DNA of 63,690 nt, from positions 1-63,690 of the forward strand of contig JAIYDA010000124.1 of assembly GCA_027487735.1 (NCBI GenBank). The letters are read 5' to 3'. This DNA comes from Planctomycetaceae bacterium. Lineage in GTDB: Bacteria > Planctomycetota > Phycisphaerae > Phycisphaerales > UBA1924. How positions within the stretch are numbered: position 1 is the stretch's first letter; each line of letters opens with the position of its first letter. Both the position numbers and the translations under genes were made by a program. This document shows positions 53,764 through 60,812 of this stretch, piece after piece. The notes beneath the pieces were generated by a model, which did no database searches, was not told the DNA's origin, and saw only the letters and a program-made list of their open reading frames with translations.

Positions 53764-54627
53764 GTGCAGCAGTCCAAGCCTCACACTCCCCCGCCCTCCG
53801 GCACTCCCTCGACCACAGCGATCATCCTCGCCGCGGGCAAGGGCACGCGCATGCGCAGCGACCTGCCCAAGGTCGTGTTCCCCATAGGCGGGCGGCCCAT
53901 GGTGTGCGCCGTGGCCGATGCATGTCTCGCTGCGGGTTGCACGCGCATCATCGCGGTGGTGGGGCACAAGCAAGAGCTCGTGCGTGAGGCCCTGCGAGAC
54001 TACGCACAAGTTGAGTACGCCGTGCAAGACCAGCAGCTTGGCACCGGGCATGCCGTGGCCTGCGCCGCGCCGCTGTTTGCGACCGAGAGCGCAGCCCCAG
54101 GCAACCGCGTGTTCGTGCTCTGCGGCGATGGGCCTCTCATTCGCCCCGCAACGCTCGCGCAGGTGGTGCAGCGCCACGCCCAGAGCAACGCGAGCGCCAC
54201 GCTCGCAACGAGCGTGATCGACGACCCAACGGGCTATGGGCGCATCGTGCGCGATGCGCAGGGGGCGTTCGTCGCGATTGTGGAGCAGAAGAACTGCACG
54301 CCCGAGCAGCTGATGGTTCGCGAGGTGAACCCCAGCTACTACTGCTTCGACGCGAAAGCCCTGTTTGGTGCGCTGCCGCGCGTCACGCGCAACGCGCTCA
54401 CAAACGAGTACTACCTGACCGATGTGCCCGCGCTGCTGCTTGCCGACGGGCAGCGCGTCGAGGTGCTCAGCGCGGTGCCACCAGAAGATGTGCTGAGCAT
54501 CAACACGCCCGAGGACCTTGCAAAGGTGGACGCGATCTATCGCGCTCGCGCCGCGCACGCCAACTCAGGTTCCAGCCCCAGCCCCAGCCCAAGCCAGCCC
54601 CCGCGCACAGGAGCCCACGCCTCATGA
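53764..54627 (+). CDS. GlmU-like UDP-sugar pyrophosphorylase, N-terminal domain only
   Basis: A 287-aa nucleotidyltransferase. The pyrophosphorylase signature is LAAGKGTRMRSDLPK, followed by the uridine-binding QLGTGHAVACA, VLCGDGPL and NEYYLTD with the Mg-binding Asp. These match the uridyltransferase half of GlmU (UTP plus GlcNAc-1-phosphate). The left-handed beta-helix acetyltransferase half (residues 250-450 of normal GlmU) is absent; instead there is a Ser/Pro tail (GSSPSPSPSQPP). The acetyltransferase step must be done by another protein. Starts at GTG 53764. Its TGA overlaps the prs ATG (ATGA). Confidence 0.82.
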   Translation: MQQSKPHTPPPSGTPSTTAIILAAGKGTRMRSDLPKVVFPIGGRPMVCAVADACLAAGCTRIIAVVGHKQELVREALRDYAQVEYAVQDQQLGTGHAVACAAPLFATESAAPGNRVFVLCGDGPLIRPATLAQVVQRHAQSNASATLATSVIDDPTGYGRIVRDAQGAFVAIVEQKNCTPEQLMVREVNPSYYCFDAKALFGALPRVTRNALTNEYYLTDVPALLLADGQRVEVLSAVPPEDVLSINTPEDLAKVDAIYRARAAHANSGSSPSPSPSQPPRTGAHAS

Positions 54628-55679
54628 CGATCACCGCATCGAGCGTTCCATCTTCCACGGTTGTCGTCAAGCCTGCCTCGCAGACCCAGGGCGTGAGCAA
54701 CACCCAGATGTTCGCGGGCATCAAGGTCTTTGCTGGCCGCAGCGGGCACGCGCTGGGCAAGCTCGTCTGCAAGCAGATGGGCATGGAGCTTGCCGCCGCC
54801 CGCACCACGCTGTTCCCGGATGGTGAGATTCTCGTGAAGGTCGACGAGGACGTGCGCGGGCGCGACTGCTACATCATCGTGAGCACCTGCGAGCCCGTGA
54901 ACGACAACGTGATGGAGCTGCTCATCTTCATCGACACGCTCAAGCGTGCCAGCGCCGCCCGCGTCTCGGTCGTGATTCCCTACTTTGGCTACGGCCGTCA
55001 AGACCGCAAGGACGAGGGGCGCGTGCCCATCACCGCGAAGCTCGTCGCGAACATCGTGACCGCAGCAGGGGCCGATCGCGTGCTCGCCATCGATCTGCAC
55101 GCGGCCCAGATCCAGGGCTTCTTCGACCTGCCCGTGGACCATCTCTCCGCCACGCCCGTCTTCGTGAAGTACTTTGAGAGCAACCGGGCAATGCTGCCCG
55201 AGCTGTGCCTCGTCTCGCCCGACGTGGGCAACGTGAAGGTTGCCGAGAGCATGGCAAACGTGCTGGGCGGGCACCTAGCGATCATCAACAAGCGCCGCCT
55301 CAGCGGCGAGAAGGTCGCCACCGGGCACCTCATCGGCAGCGTTTCGGGCAAGACGGTGCTCATGTTCGACGACATGATCTCGACCGCGGGCACCGTGTGC
55401 GAAGCCGCCAAGCTCGTGAAGGAAGCGGGCGCTCGGGACGTCATCGCGGCTGCCACGCACGGCGTGTTCGTGGGCCCGGCGATTGAGCGCCTGGTCGCGA
55501 GCCCCATCAGCAAGATCGTCGTGACCGACACCGTGCCGCTGCCCGCCCGGGCCCAGGCACTGGGCGATCGCCTGCACGTGCTGAGCGTGGGCGAGCTGCT
55601 GGGCGAAGCGATCGCGCGCATTCACAACAACCAGAGCGTCAGCGCGCTCTTCAAGCAGACGGCGGGGGTGAAGCGGTAA
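54624..55679 (+). CDS. prs: Ribose-phosphate pyrophosphokinase
   Basis: A 351-aa enzyme making PRPP from ribose-5-phosphate and ATP for nucleotide, histidine and tryptophan synthesis. The PRPP-binding loop is FDDMISTAGT, and the flexible catalytic segment reads PYFGYGRQDRKDEGR. About 30 Ser/Val-rich residues precede the conserved IKVFAGRSG, making it longer than usual (about 315). It overlaps glmU by four bases (ATGA) and is followed by a repeat-filled spacer before rplY. Confidence 0.95.
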   Translation: MTITASSVPSSTVVVKPASQTQGVSNTQMFAGIKVFAGRSGHALGKLVCKQMGMELAAARTTLFPDGEILVKVDEDVRGRDCYIIVSTCEPVNDNVMELLIFIDTLKRASAARVSVVIPYFGYGRQDRKDEGRVPITAKLVANIVTAAGADRVLAIDLHAAQIQGFFDLPVDHLSATPVFVKYFESNRAMLPELCLVSPDVGNVKVAESMANVLGGHLAIINKRRLSGEKVATGHLIGSVSGKTVLMFDDMISTAGTVCEAAKLVKEAGARDVIAAATHGVFVGPAIERLVASPISKIVVTDTVPLPARAQALGDRLHVLSVGELLGEAIARIHNNQSVSALFKQTAGVKR

Positions 55680-55680
55680 A

Positions 55681-55790
55681 CAGGGTTGGAAGAGACGGGG
55701 TTGGAGAGGACTAGTTTGGAGAGGACGGGTTTGGAGGAGACAGGTTGGAACAGGAGAAAAAGCCTTGCCCGCAAGGACGTGCGGGCAGGG
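55681..55790 (+). repeat. GGTTTGGAGAGGAC-like array and hairpin after prs
   Basis: 55681-55755 hold degenerate repeats of GGTTGGAAGAGACGG/GGTTTGGAGAGGACG. Next comes an 11-bp hairpin (55763-55773 with 55780-55790, loop AGGACG) without a U tract. It begins two bases after the prs stop. It could end or attenuate the transcript before rplY, or stabilise the mRNA 3' end. Confidence 0.7.
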
Positions 55791-55894
55791 CAGGCGTGTG
55801 TCGTCAGGATGTTCATTCACAGTTGCGACGAACCCAAGCGGCCTTCAGACCTTGCCGCGAAGCGTCGAGCGTTTTTTAGTCAGGAGTTTGATTT

Positions 55895-56632
55895 ATGCAC
55901 GAGAAAGCACCAGTGTTGCAAGCCCAGACCCGCAGCGAGATGGGCTCGCGTCAATGCAATCGCCTGCGCGCCAAGGGCAAGCTGCCCGCGGTGGTCTACG
56001 GTCGCGGCAAGGAGCCCGTCTCCATCAGCCTCGATCAGAAGCAGTCGGTCACCATGTTCCTCAAGGGCGAGAAGGTCTTCCGTCTCGACATGCCCGGCAC
56101 CAAGAACATCGACGAGGGCCAGATGGTCCTGCTGCGCGAGCTGCAGTATGACTACCTGGGCACCAACGTCGTGCACGCCGACCTCACGCGCGTGAGCCTG
56201 ACCGACCGCGTGCACACCAGCGTGCCGATCCACCTCGTGGGCGAGGCGGTGGGCCTGAAGACCGCCGGCGCCATCCTCATGCACCCCGTGGGCGCGCTCG
56301 AGATCGAGTGTGCCGTGCAGGACATCCCCGACTTCATCGAAGTCAGCGTCGCCTCGCTCGAAGTGGGCCAGGGCATCTCCGCAAGCGACGTCAAGCTGCC
56401 CCTGGACAACATGAAGCTCCTGACCGACAAGCACGCGATGGTCGCGCAGATCGTCGTGCAGGCTGAGGTCACCACCGCTGAGGCCGGCGCCGTCGATGGC
56501 ACCGCAGCCCCAGAAGTGCTCACCGCCAAGAAGGCCGAAGGCGATGCCGCCAAGCCCGCAGCGGGTGGCAAGGATGCGAAGGCACCGGCTGGTGGCGCAA
56601 AGCCCGCAGCGGGCGGCGCAGCCAAGAAGTAA
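55895..56632 (+). CDS. rplY: 50S ribosomal protein L25/general stress protein Ctc
   Basis: A 245-aa L25/Ctc-type protein that binds 5S rRNA. The N-terminal L25 domain has QTRSEMGSRQCNRLRAKGKLPAVVYG; the second, beta-barrel Ctc domain spans about residues 95-190. A 50-residue Ala/Gly/Lys-rich tail (AAKPAAGGKDAKAPAGGAKPAAGG) follows. ATG 55895 has AGGAG 8 bases upstream. Its place after prs and before pth reproduces the Bacillus gcaD-prs-ctc-spoVC order. Confidence 0.95.
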   Translation: MHEKAPVLQAQTRSEMGSRQCNRLRAKGKLPAVVYGRGKEPVSISLDQKQSVTMFLKGEKVFRLDMPGTKNIDEGQMVLLRELQYDYLGTNVVHADLTRVSLTDRVHTSVPIHLVGEAVGLKTAGAILMHPVGALEIECAVQDIPDFIEVSVASLEVGQGISASDVKLPLDNMKLLTDKHAMVAQIVVQAEVTTAEAGAVDGTAAPEVLTAKKAEGDAAKPAAGGKDAKAPAGGAKPAAGGAAKK

Positions 56633-56884
56633 GGCCAATCAGGAAGGCCAGCCGCAAGCGTTTGTGGGGCGAAGCTGCGAGTTGTTCTGCGTTCATGTGC
56701 GTTCTTCATGCATCATCACGCACCATCCTCGCAGGTTCGCTTCCCATCCGCCGCTCGCCACGAGGGCAGGCGGCGGATGGGGTGTGTGCTCGGCGCTCGT
56801 TGCGCTGGCGCACAAATGCTTCGGGCAAGCAAGCCTCGGGCAAGCAAGACTCAGGTCCGCAAGGTTGGTTCAAGGTCACGCGTC

Positions 56885-57631
56885 ATGAAGCTCATCGTCG
56901 GGCTGGGCAACCCAGGGTCGCAATACGCCAAGACTCGGCACAACGCCGGGTTCATGGTGGTCGATGCGCTCCTTGCCAAGCACGCCCTGGGCATCGTGCC
57001 CAAGAGTCGCTTCTCGGGCATCTGCGTCGAGGCGACATTGCTGGGCGAGCGGTGCGTGCTCCTCAAGCCCACCACCTTCATGAATCGCAGCGGGCAGAGC
57101 GTTGCCGAGGCGCTTCGCTTCTTCAAGCTCTCTGCCGCGAGCGACATGCTGGTCATCGTCGATGAGCTCTATCTGCCCACGGGCGTTGTCCGGCTCAAGC
57201 CGGGCGGCGGCACCGCGGGGCACAACGGGCTCGCGAGCATCGACCAGTTGCTTCCCGCGGAAGGTGGCGCAAAGCCCGACTACCCGCGCTTGCGCGTGGG
57301 CGTCGGGCTGCAACCCTCGGGCGATGGACCGGGCGCTACCCAAGGTGGGGGCAAGCCCGCTGCGATCGAGCAGGCCGATTACGTCCTCGGGCGTTTTTCG
57401 CCCGAGGAGGAGCCCCTGCTCGCAGCCGCGATCGGACGAAGCGTCGAAGCGGTCGAGGCGTTCGCGAGCAAGGGCCTCACGATGGCGATGAACCTCGTGA
57501 ATGCCCCTCCCGCGAAAGACCGGCCCGTGAAAGAAAGGCCTGTGAACGAAAGGCCGCCCAAGCCTCTCTCGCAAGCCGACCCGCAAGCCATCCCAAAGGC
57601 CAACCCCAAGCCCGCAGCCCCCTCCGGCTAA
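56885..57631 (+). CDS. pth: Peptidyl-tRNA hydrolase
   Basis: A 248-aa enzyme that releases stalled peptides from tRNA. MKLIVGLGNPGSQYAKTRHNAGF contains Asn and the catalytic His (TRHNAGF), PTTFMNRSGQS the second Asn, VDELYLPTGV the catalytic Asp, and GHNGLAS the second His/Asn. The usual GGGHGGHNG reads GGGTAGHNG, with a Thr-Ala pair replacing His-Gly. A 45-residue Pro/Lys-rich C-terminal tail (KERPVNERPPKP) is added. ATG 56885 is at the family position. Confidence 0.93.
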   Translation: MKLIVGLGNPGSQYAKTRHNAGFMVVDALLAKHALGIVPKSRFSGICVEATLLGERCVLLKPTTFMNRSGQSVAEALRFFKLSAASDMLVIVDELYLPTGVVRLKPGGGTAGHNGLASIDQLLPAEGGAKPDYPRLRVGVGLQPSGDGPGATQGGGKPAAIEQADYVLGRFSPEEEPLLAAAIGRSVEAVEAFASKGLTMAMNLVNAPPAKDRPVKERPVNERPPKPLSQADPQAIPKANPKPAAPSG

Positions 57632-57680
57632 GCAAGCAAGCGAAGCAATCAAGCAAGCAAAGCAAGCAAGCCCGAAGAAA
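57630..57680 (+). repeat. AGCAAGCA-like array after pth
   Basis: Directly at the pth stop: repeated AAGCAAGC units (AGCAAGCAAGCGAAGCAATCAAGCAAGCAAAGCAAGCAAGC). Unit length about 4-8. No inverted arm is seen. The spacer to rpsF is filled by this and an A/C-rich stretch. Confidence 0.8.
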
Positions 57681-57755
57681 CAAACCAGTCCACCACAGTC
57701 CATCACAGTCATTCCTCACACCAAGTTCATTCGTTCGCCAAAGAAAGCAAACACC

Positions 57756-58202
57756 ATGTCCACTCCCACCACCCGCAAGTACAACTACGAGGCCATGTTT
57801 CTGATCGGCCAGAACCAAACGGGCGACCTCGCCGGCATCCTCGCCCACATCGAAGAGATCATGCAGCGCGGCCACGCCACCATCATCGCCATGAAGAAGT
57901 GGGACGAGCGTCGCCTCGCCTACGAGATTGGCGGCCAGAAGCGCGGCCTCTACATCCTCTGCTACTTCAACGCCCCGGGCGGCTCGCTCTCGCACATCGA
58001 GCGCGACTGCAACCTGTCCGAGCGTTTGCTCCGCGCGCTCATCCAGCGCTGCGACCACCTGACCGTCGACGAGATGAAGGCGACCGACGCGCGTGCCGAC
58101 CTCGCCGTCGAGGCCAAGCTGCGTGCCGAGCGCGCAGCCCAGATTGCCGCTGGCCAGCCCGTGGACACCAAGGAGCCCGCTGAGGCTGCCGCCGAGGCGT
58201 AA
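57756..58202 (+). CDS. rpsF: 30S ribosomal protein S6
   Basis: A 148-aa S6 protein. The fold starts YNYEAMFLI; KKWDERRLAYEIGGQKRGLYILCYF gives the central strands, and the rest is the conserved helix-strand region with DCNLSERLLRALIQRCDHL. A 35-residue Ala/Glu-rich tail replaces the shorter usual C-terminus. Usual partners (ssb, rpsR, rplI) are not adjacent. It follows pth with a 124-base spacer and is followed by a terminator. Confidence 0.94.
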   Translation: MSTPTTRKYNYEAMFLIGQNQTGDLAGILAHIEEIMQRGHATIIAMKKWDERRLAYEIGGQKRGLYILCYFNAPGGSLSHIERDCNLSERLLRALIQRCDHLTVDEMKATDARADLAVEAKLRAERAAQIAAGQPVDTKEPAEAAAEA

Positions 58203-58267
58203 AGCTCGACCGTTCACGTTTTCGAGCGATTTGCCGACTTGGCGCGTGCCCCGCATGCGTCCGCAGC

Positions 58268-58300
58268 CAGCCTCCCGTTCGGGGGGCTGCTTTGCTTTGC
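58268..58300 (+). terminator. Hairpin terminator after rpsF
   Basis: A 9-bp stem CAGCCTCCC/GGGGGGCTG (58268-58276 with 58281-58289, one G-U pair), loop GTTC, followed by CTTTGCTTTG. It ends the glmU-prs-rplY-pth-rpsF block. Confidence 0.75.
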
Positions 58301-58472
58301 GCACGTCAGCGACAGCCGCTTTCCCCACTTACCGGGCGTGATTGGGACCCCGCACGTCACGATAAACCCGCGCCGCCTTCAGGAGCCCCGTTTTCGTGCC
58401 GATTTTCACACCAAGGCACGCGCCCCGGGCGATTCGGAAAGGGCCCGCCGCGTGCCGTGTGCAGGAATCATC

Positions 58473-58835
58473 ATGCAGAACTCCCTCGCCCAAGACGCCC
58501 ACCCCGCCGACCGCCGGACGCAGCCCCGGACGCTCCACGAGCGCCTGCCCTGCAAGCTGTTCCACCCCGCGACGGGGCGATACCTGCCCGCTGTGCTGCA
58601 CGATGCGAGCACGACCGGCGCGCTCGTGGAGATCACCTGGCCCAACGCCATCGCCGCGGGCGAGGAACTGCTGCTGTTCGTCGTCGCCGAGCGCCGGGGC
58701 GTGCTGAACAACAGCGACGGCATCTCCGCGAGCGTGCGGCGGGTGCTGCGGACGGACCGGGCGACGACCCTGGGGCTGGCCCTGACCGGAAATCTGCTGT
58801 TTCCGCTGCCCGCGCCGGGCAAACAAGCGGCCTGA
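58473..58835 (+). CDS. Minimal PilZ-domain protein
   Basis: A 120-aa single-domain PilZ protein. The RxxxR part is TLHERLPCKL (Arg in RTLHER) and the DxSxxG part reads DASTTGALVEI. These make a cyclic-di-GMP-binding beta barrel. ATG 58473 has AGGA 6 bases upstream; the open frame before it is not credible. It has no partner domain, so it probably acts as an adaptor protein. Next gene is an M16 peptidase 33 bases on. Confidence 0.75.
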   Translation: MQNSLAQDAHPADRRTQPRTLHERLPCKLFHPATGRYLPAVLHDASTTGALVEITWPNAIAAGEELLLFVVAERRGVLNNSDGISASVRRVLRTDRATTLGLALTGNLLFPLPAPGKQAA

Positions 58836-58868
58836 GCGGTCTGCGGGCGGAGTACGCTTGGCCCGACT

Positions 58869-60089
58869 ATGCCCAGTGCGTTCCGCCAAGCGTCGCTTCC
58901 CAATGGACTCACCATCATCGCCGAGGTGGACCCTGCCGCGAGCACGTGCGCCGCGGGCTTCTTCGTGCGCACCGGCGCGCGAGACGAGACCTCCTCGCTC
59001 ATGGGCGTGAGCCATTTTCTTGAGCACATGATGTTCAAGGGCACGCAGCGCATGAGCGCCGACGAGATCAACCGCGCCTGGGACAACATGGGCGCCCGCA
59101 ACAACGCCTACACGAGCAACGAGCTCACCTGCTTCTATGCCCACCTGCTGCCCGAGCGCATGGACGACGGGCTGGACCTGCTGGCCCACATGCTGCGCCC
59201 GGCCCTTCGCCAGAGCGACTTCGACACCGAGAAGGGCGTGATCCTCGAAGAGATCGCGATGTACGCCGACAACCCCTTCTGGCAGGTGTATGAAGCCGTG
59301 CAAGAAAAGCACTTTGGCGAGCACGCGCTGAGCCACCGCGTGCTGGGCACGCCCGACACCATCGCGCAGATGCAGCGCGACGACATGCTGCGCTACTTTG
59401 AGCACCGCTACAGCGCCGACAACACCACCGTCGCCCTCGCGGGCAATCTGAACTTCGAGGCCTGCGTCGACCGCATCGCACAGGCCACGCAATCGTGGAA
59501 CGCAACACGCCCCGTGCGCGATGCCGCCCCGCCCCGCGTGGGCGGCGGACGCTTCGAACTCCGTAGCGAGAAGGTCAGCCGAGGTTACGTCCTCGCGATG
59601 GCGCAAGGCCCAACCGTCGCCGACGATCGCCGAATCTCCGCCAGCCTCATCGCCCAGATTCTGGGCAGCCCCGAGAACAGCCGGCTCTACTGGGCCCTCA
59701 TCGAGCCCGGCATCGCCGAAGAAGCCCAGGCAAGCTTCGAGCCCCACGACGGCTCGGGCGAGTTCTTCGTCTACGCGAGCGGCGAGCCCACGAAGATCGA
59801 TCAGATCTGGGAAGCCATGCACACGCAGATGCGCGTGCTGCGCGACACGCTGACGCAGGACGACCTCGACAAGCTCCTGCCGCGCTTCATCACCGGAGCC
59901 GCGCTGGGCAACGAACGCCCGCACGACCGCATGCACCGCCTGGGGCGCATGTGGACCTACCTGCGCGACTACTGGCCCCTGGAAGAAGAGCTGCGCAAAG
60001 TGTCCGCCGTCACGCTGCGCGACCTGCGAGACTGCCTCGATGCCTTCGCCTTCTCGCCCATGACCGTGGGCGTGCTGAAGCCCAAATAG
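58869..60089 (+). CDS. M16 family zinc peptidase
   Basis: A 406-aa insulinase-like peptidase. The inverted zinc motif HFLEH (in SHFLEHMMFKG, residues about 50-60) is present with the conserved downstream Glu in a VILEEIAMY segment. The C-terminal half is the second, non-catalytic M16 domain. There is no signal peptide, so it is predicted to be cytoplasmic. Substrates of bacterial M16B proteins are mostly unknown. It ends in a repeated AAGCCCA spacer. Confidence 0.9.
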   Translation: MPSAFRQASLPNGLTIIAEVDPAASTCAAGFFVRTGARDETSSLMGVSHFLEHMMFKGTQRMSADEINRAWDNMGARNNAYTSNELTCFYAHLLPERMDDGLDLLAHMLRPALRQSDFDTEKGVILEEIAMYADNPFWQVYEAVQEKHFGEHALSHRVLGTPDTIAQMQRDDMLRYFEHRYSADNTTVALAGNLNFEACVDRIAQATQSWNATRPVRDAAPPRVGGGRFELRSEKVSRGYVLAMAQGPTVADDRRISASLIAQILGSPENSRLYWALIEPGIAEEAQASFEPHDGSGEFFVYASGEPTKIDQIWEAMHTQMRVLRDTLTQDDLDKLLPRFITGAALGNERPHDRMHRLGRMWTYLRDYWPLEEELRKVSAVTLRDLRDCLDAFAFSPMTVGVLKPK

Positions 60090-60152
60090 TCAAAGCCCAA
60101 GTAGCCCAAGCCCAAAAAGCCCAAGCCCAAAAAGCCCAAGCCCAGTTAGCCC
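60090..60152 (+). repeat. AAGCCCAAGTAGCCC-like array after the M16 gene
   Basis: Starting at the stop codon, degenerate units of GCCCAAGCCCAAAAA (AGTCAAAGCCCAAGTAGCCCAAGCCCAAAAAGCCC...). Unit about 7-16 bases. It fills the gap to the convergent flavin-oxidase gene. No inverted arm. Confidence 0.85.
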
Positions 60153-60812
60153 TCACGGGCTCAGCCAGCGTTCCTGCCGCACGCAGCCCGTCTCGTCGTG
60201 GTGCCACTCACACCGGCTGTGCCCCATCGCCCCCAGGTGCAGCATGTCAATGCGTGCGATGATGCACGCAAGCACCGCGAAGTTGTCCTTTCCAGCTCTC
60301 GCCTCATCGGGCGTTGGAACCTTCCCCCGAAAATGCTCGGGCAGGTTGGAGTCCTCCGCAGCCTGCACGCTGCCCGGCGCGTGCGGCGCGAGGTAGCACC
60401 GGCGCGAGCTGAGAGAGCTCGCCGCCCACTGGTTTGCCACCAGCGCGCCCTGCGTGTGCAGCGTGAGCGAGCCGTGCACGCGCAGCTGCAGGCGACGCGC
60501 CGCGTCATAGAACACAATCGTGCAAGGCCCCGTGCACCCGGGCAGACCCAGCAGCAGACGCGCCTTGTCGCTCCGCACGTCGGTGTGCATGAGCACCTGC
60601 GCCTGCTCGCGCACGGCTTTGCGCAGCACCACCACGCGCGCATCGGGCAAGCCCTGAGCATCGAGCGTGCAGAGCATGGGCAGGTGGAACCCATGCTTGC
60701 GATCGTGCACGCCCCGCCCCAGCTCCGTCCAGGCCTGCTGCACGCGAAGCTCGATCGTGCTCGCGGGCACGAAGGCCTCGTGCGATGGTTGTTTGGCATG
60801 CGGCTCGCCCAT
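60153..60812 (-). CDS. Pyridoxamine 5'-phosphate oxidase-like flavoprotein
   Basis: A 219-aa FMN-binding split-barrel protein. Motifs include ARVVVLRKAV, VLMHTDVRSDKARLL (FMN phosphate contact) and the C-terminal CEWHHDETG...QERWLSP. It has the size and order of the PNPOx-like Alr4036 family rather than PdxH itself. Its ATG overlaps the rlmKL stop (ATGA). The specific oxidase reaction is unknown. Confidence 0.8.
   Translation of the reverse strand: MGEPHAKQPSHEAFVPASTIELRVQQAWTELGRGVHDRKHGFHLPMLCTLDAQGLPDARVVVLRKAVREQAQVLMHTDVRSDKARLLLGLPGCTGPCTIVFYDAARRLQLRVHGSLTLHTQGALVANQWAASSLSSRRCYLAPHAPGSVQAAEDSNLPEHFRGKVPTPDEARAGKDNFAVLACIIARIDMLHLGAMGHSRCEWHHDETGCVRQERWLSP

Noticed and set aside
55869-55876. 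T-run before rplY as an intrinsic terminator or leader attenuator
   Set aside because: The preceding sequence can form only a three-base-pair stem, too weak to call.
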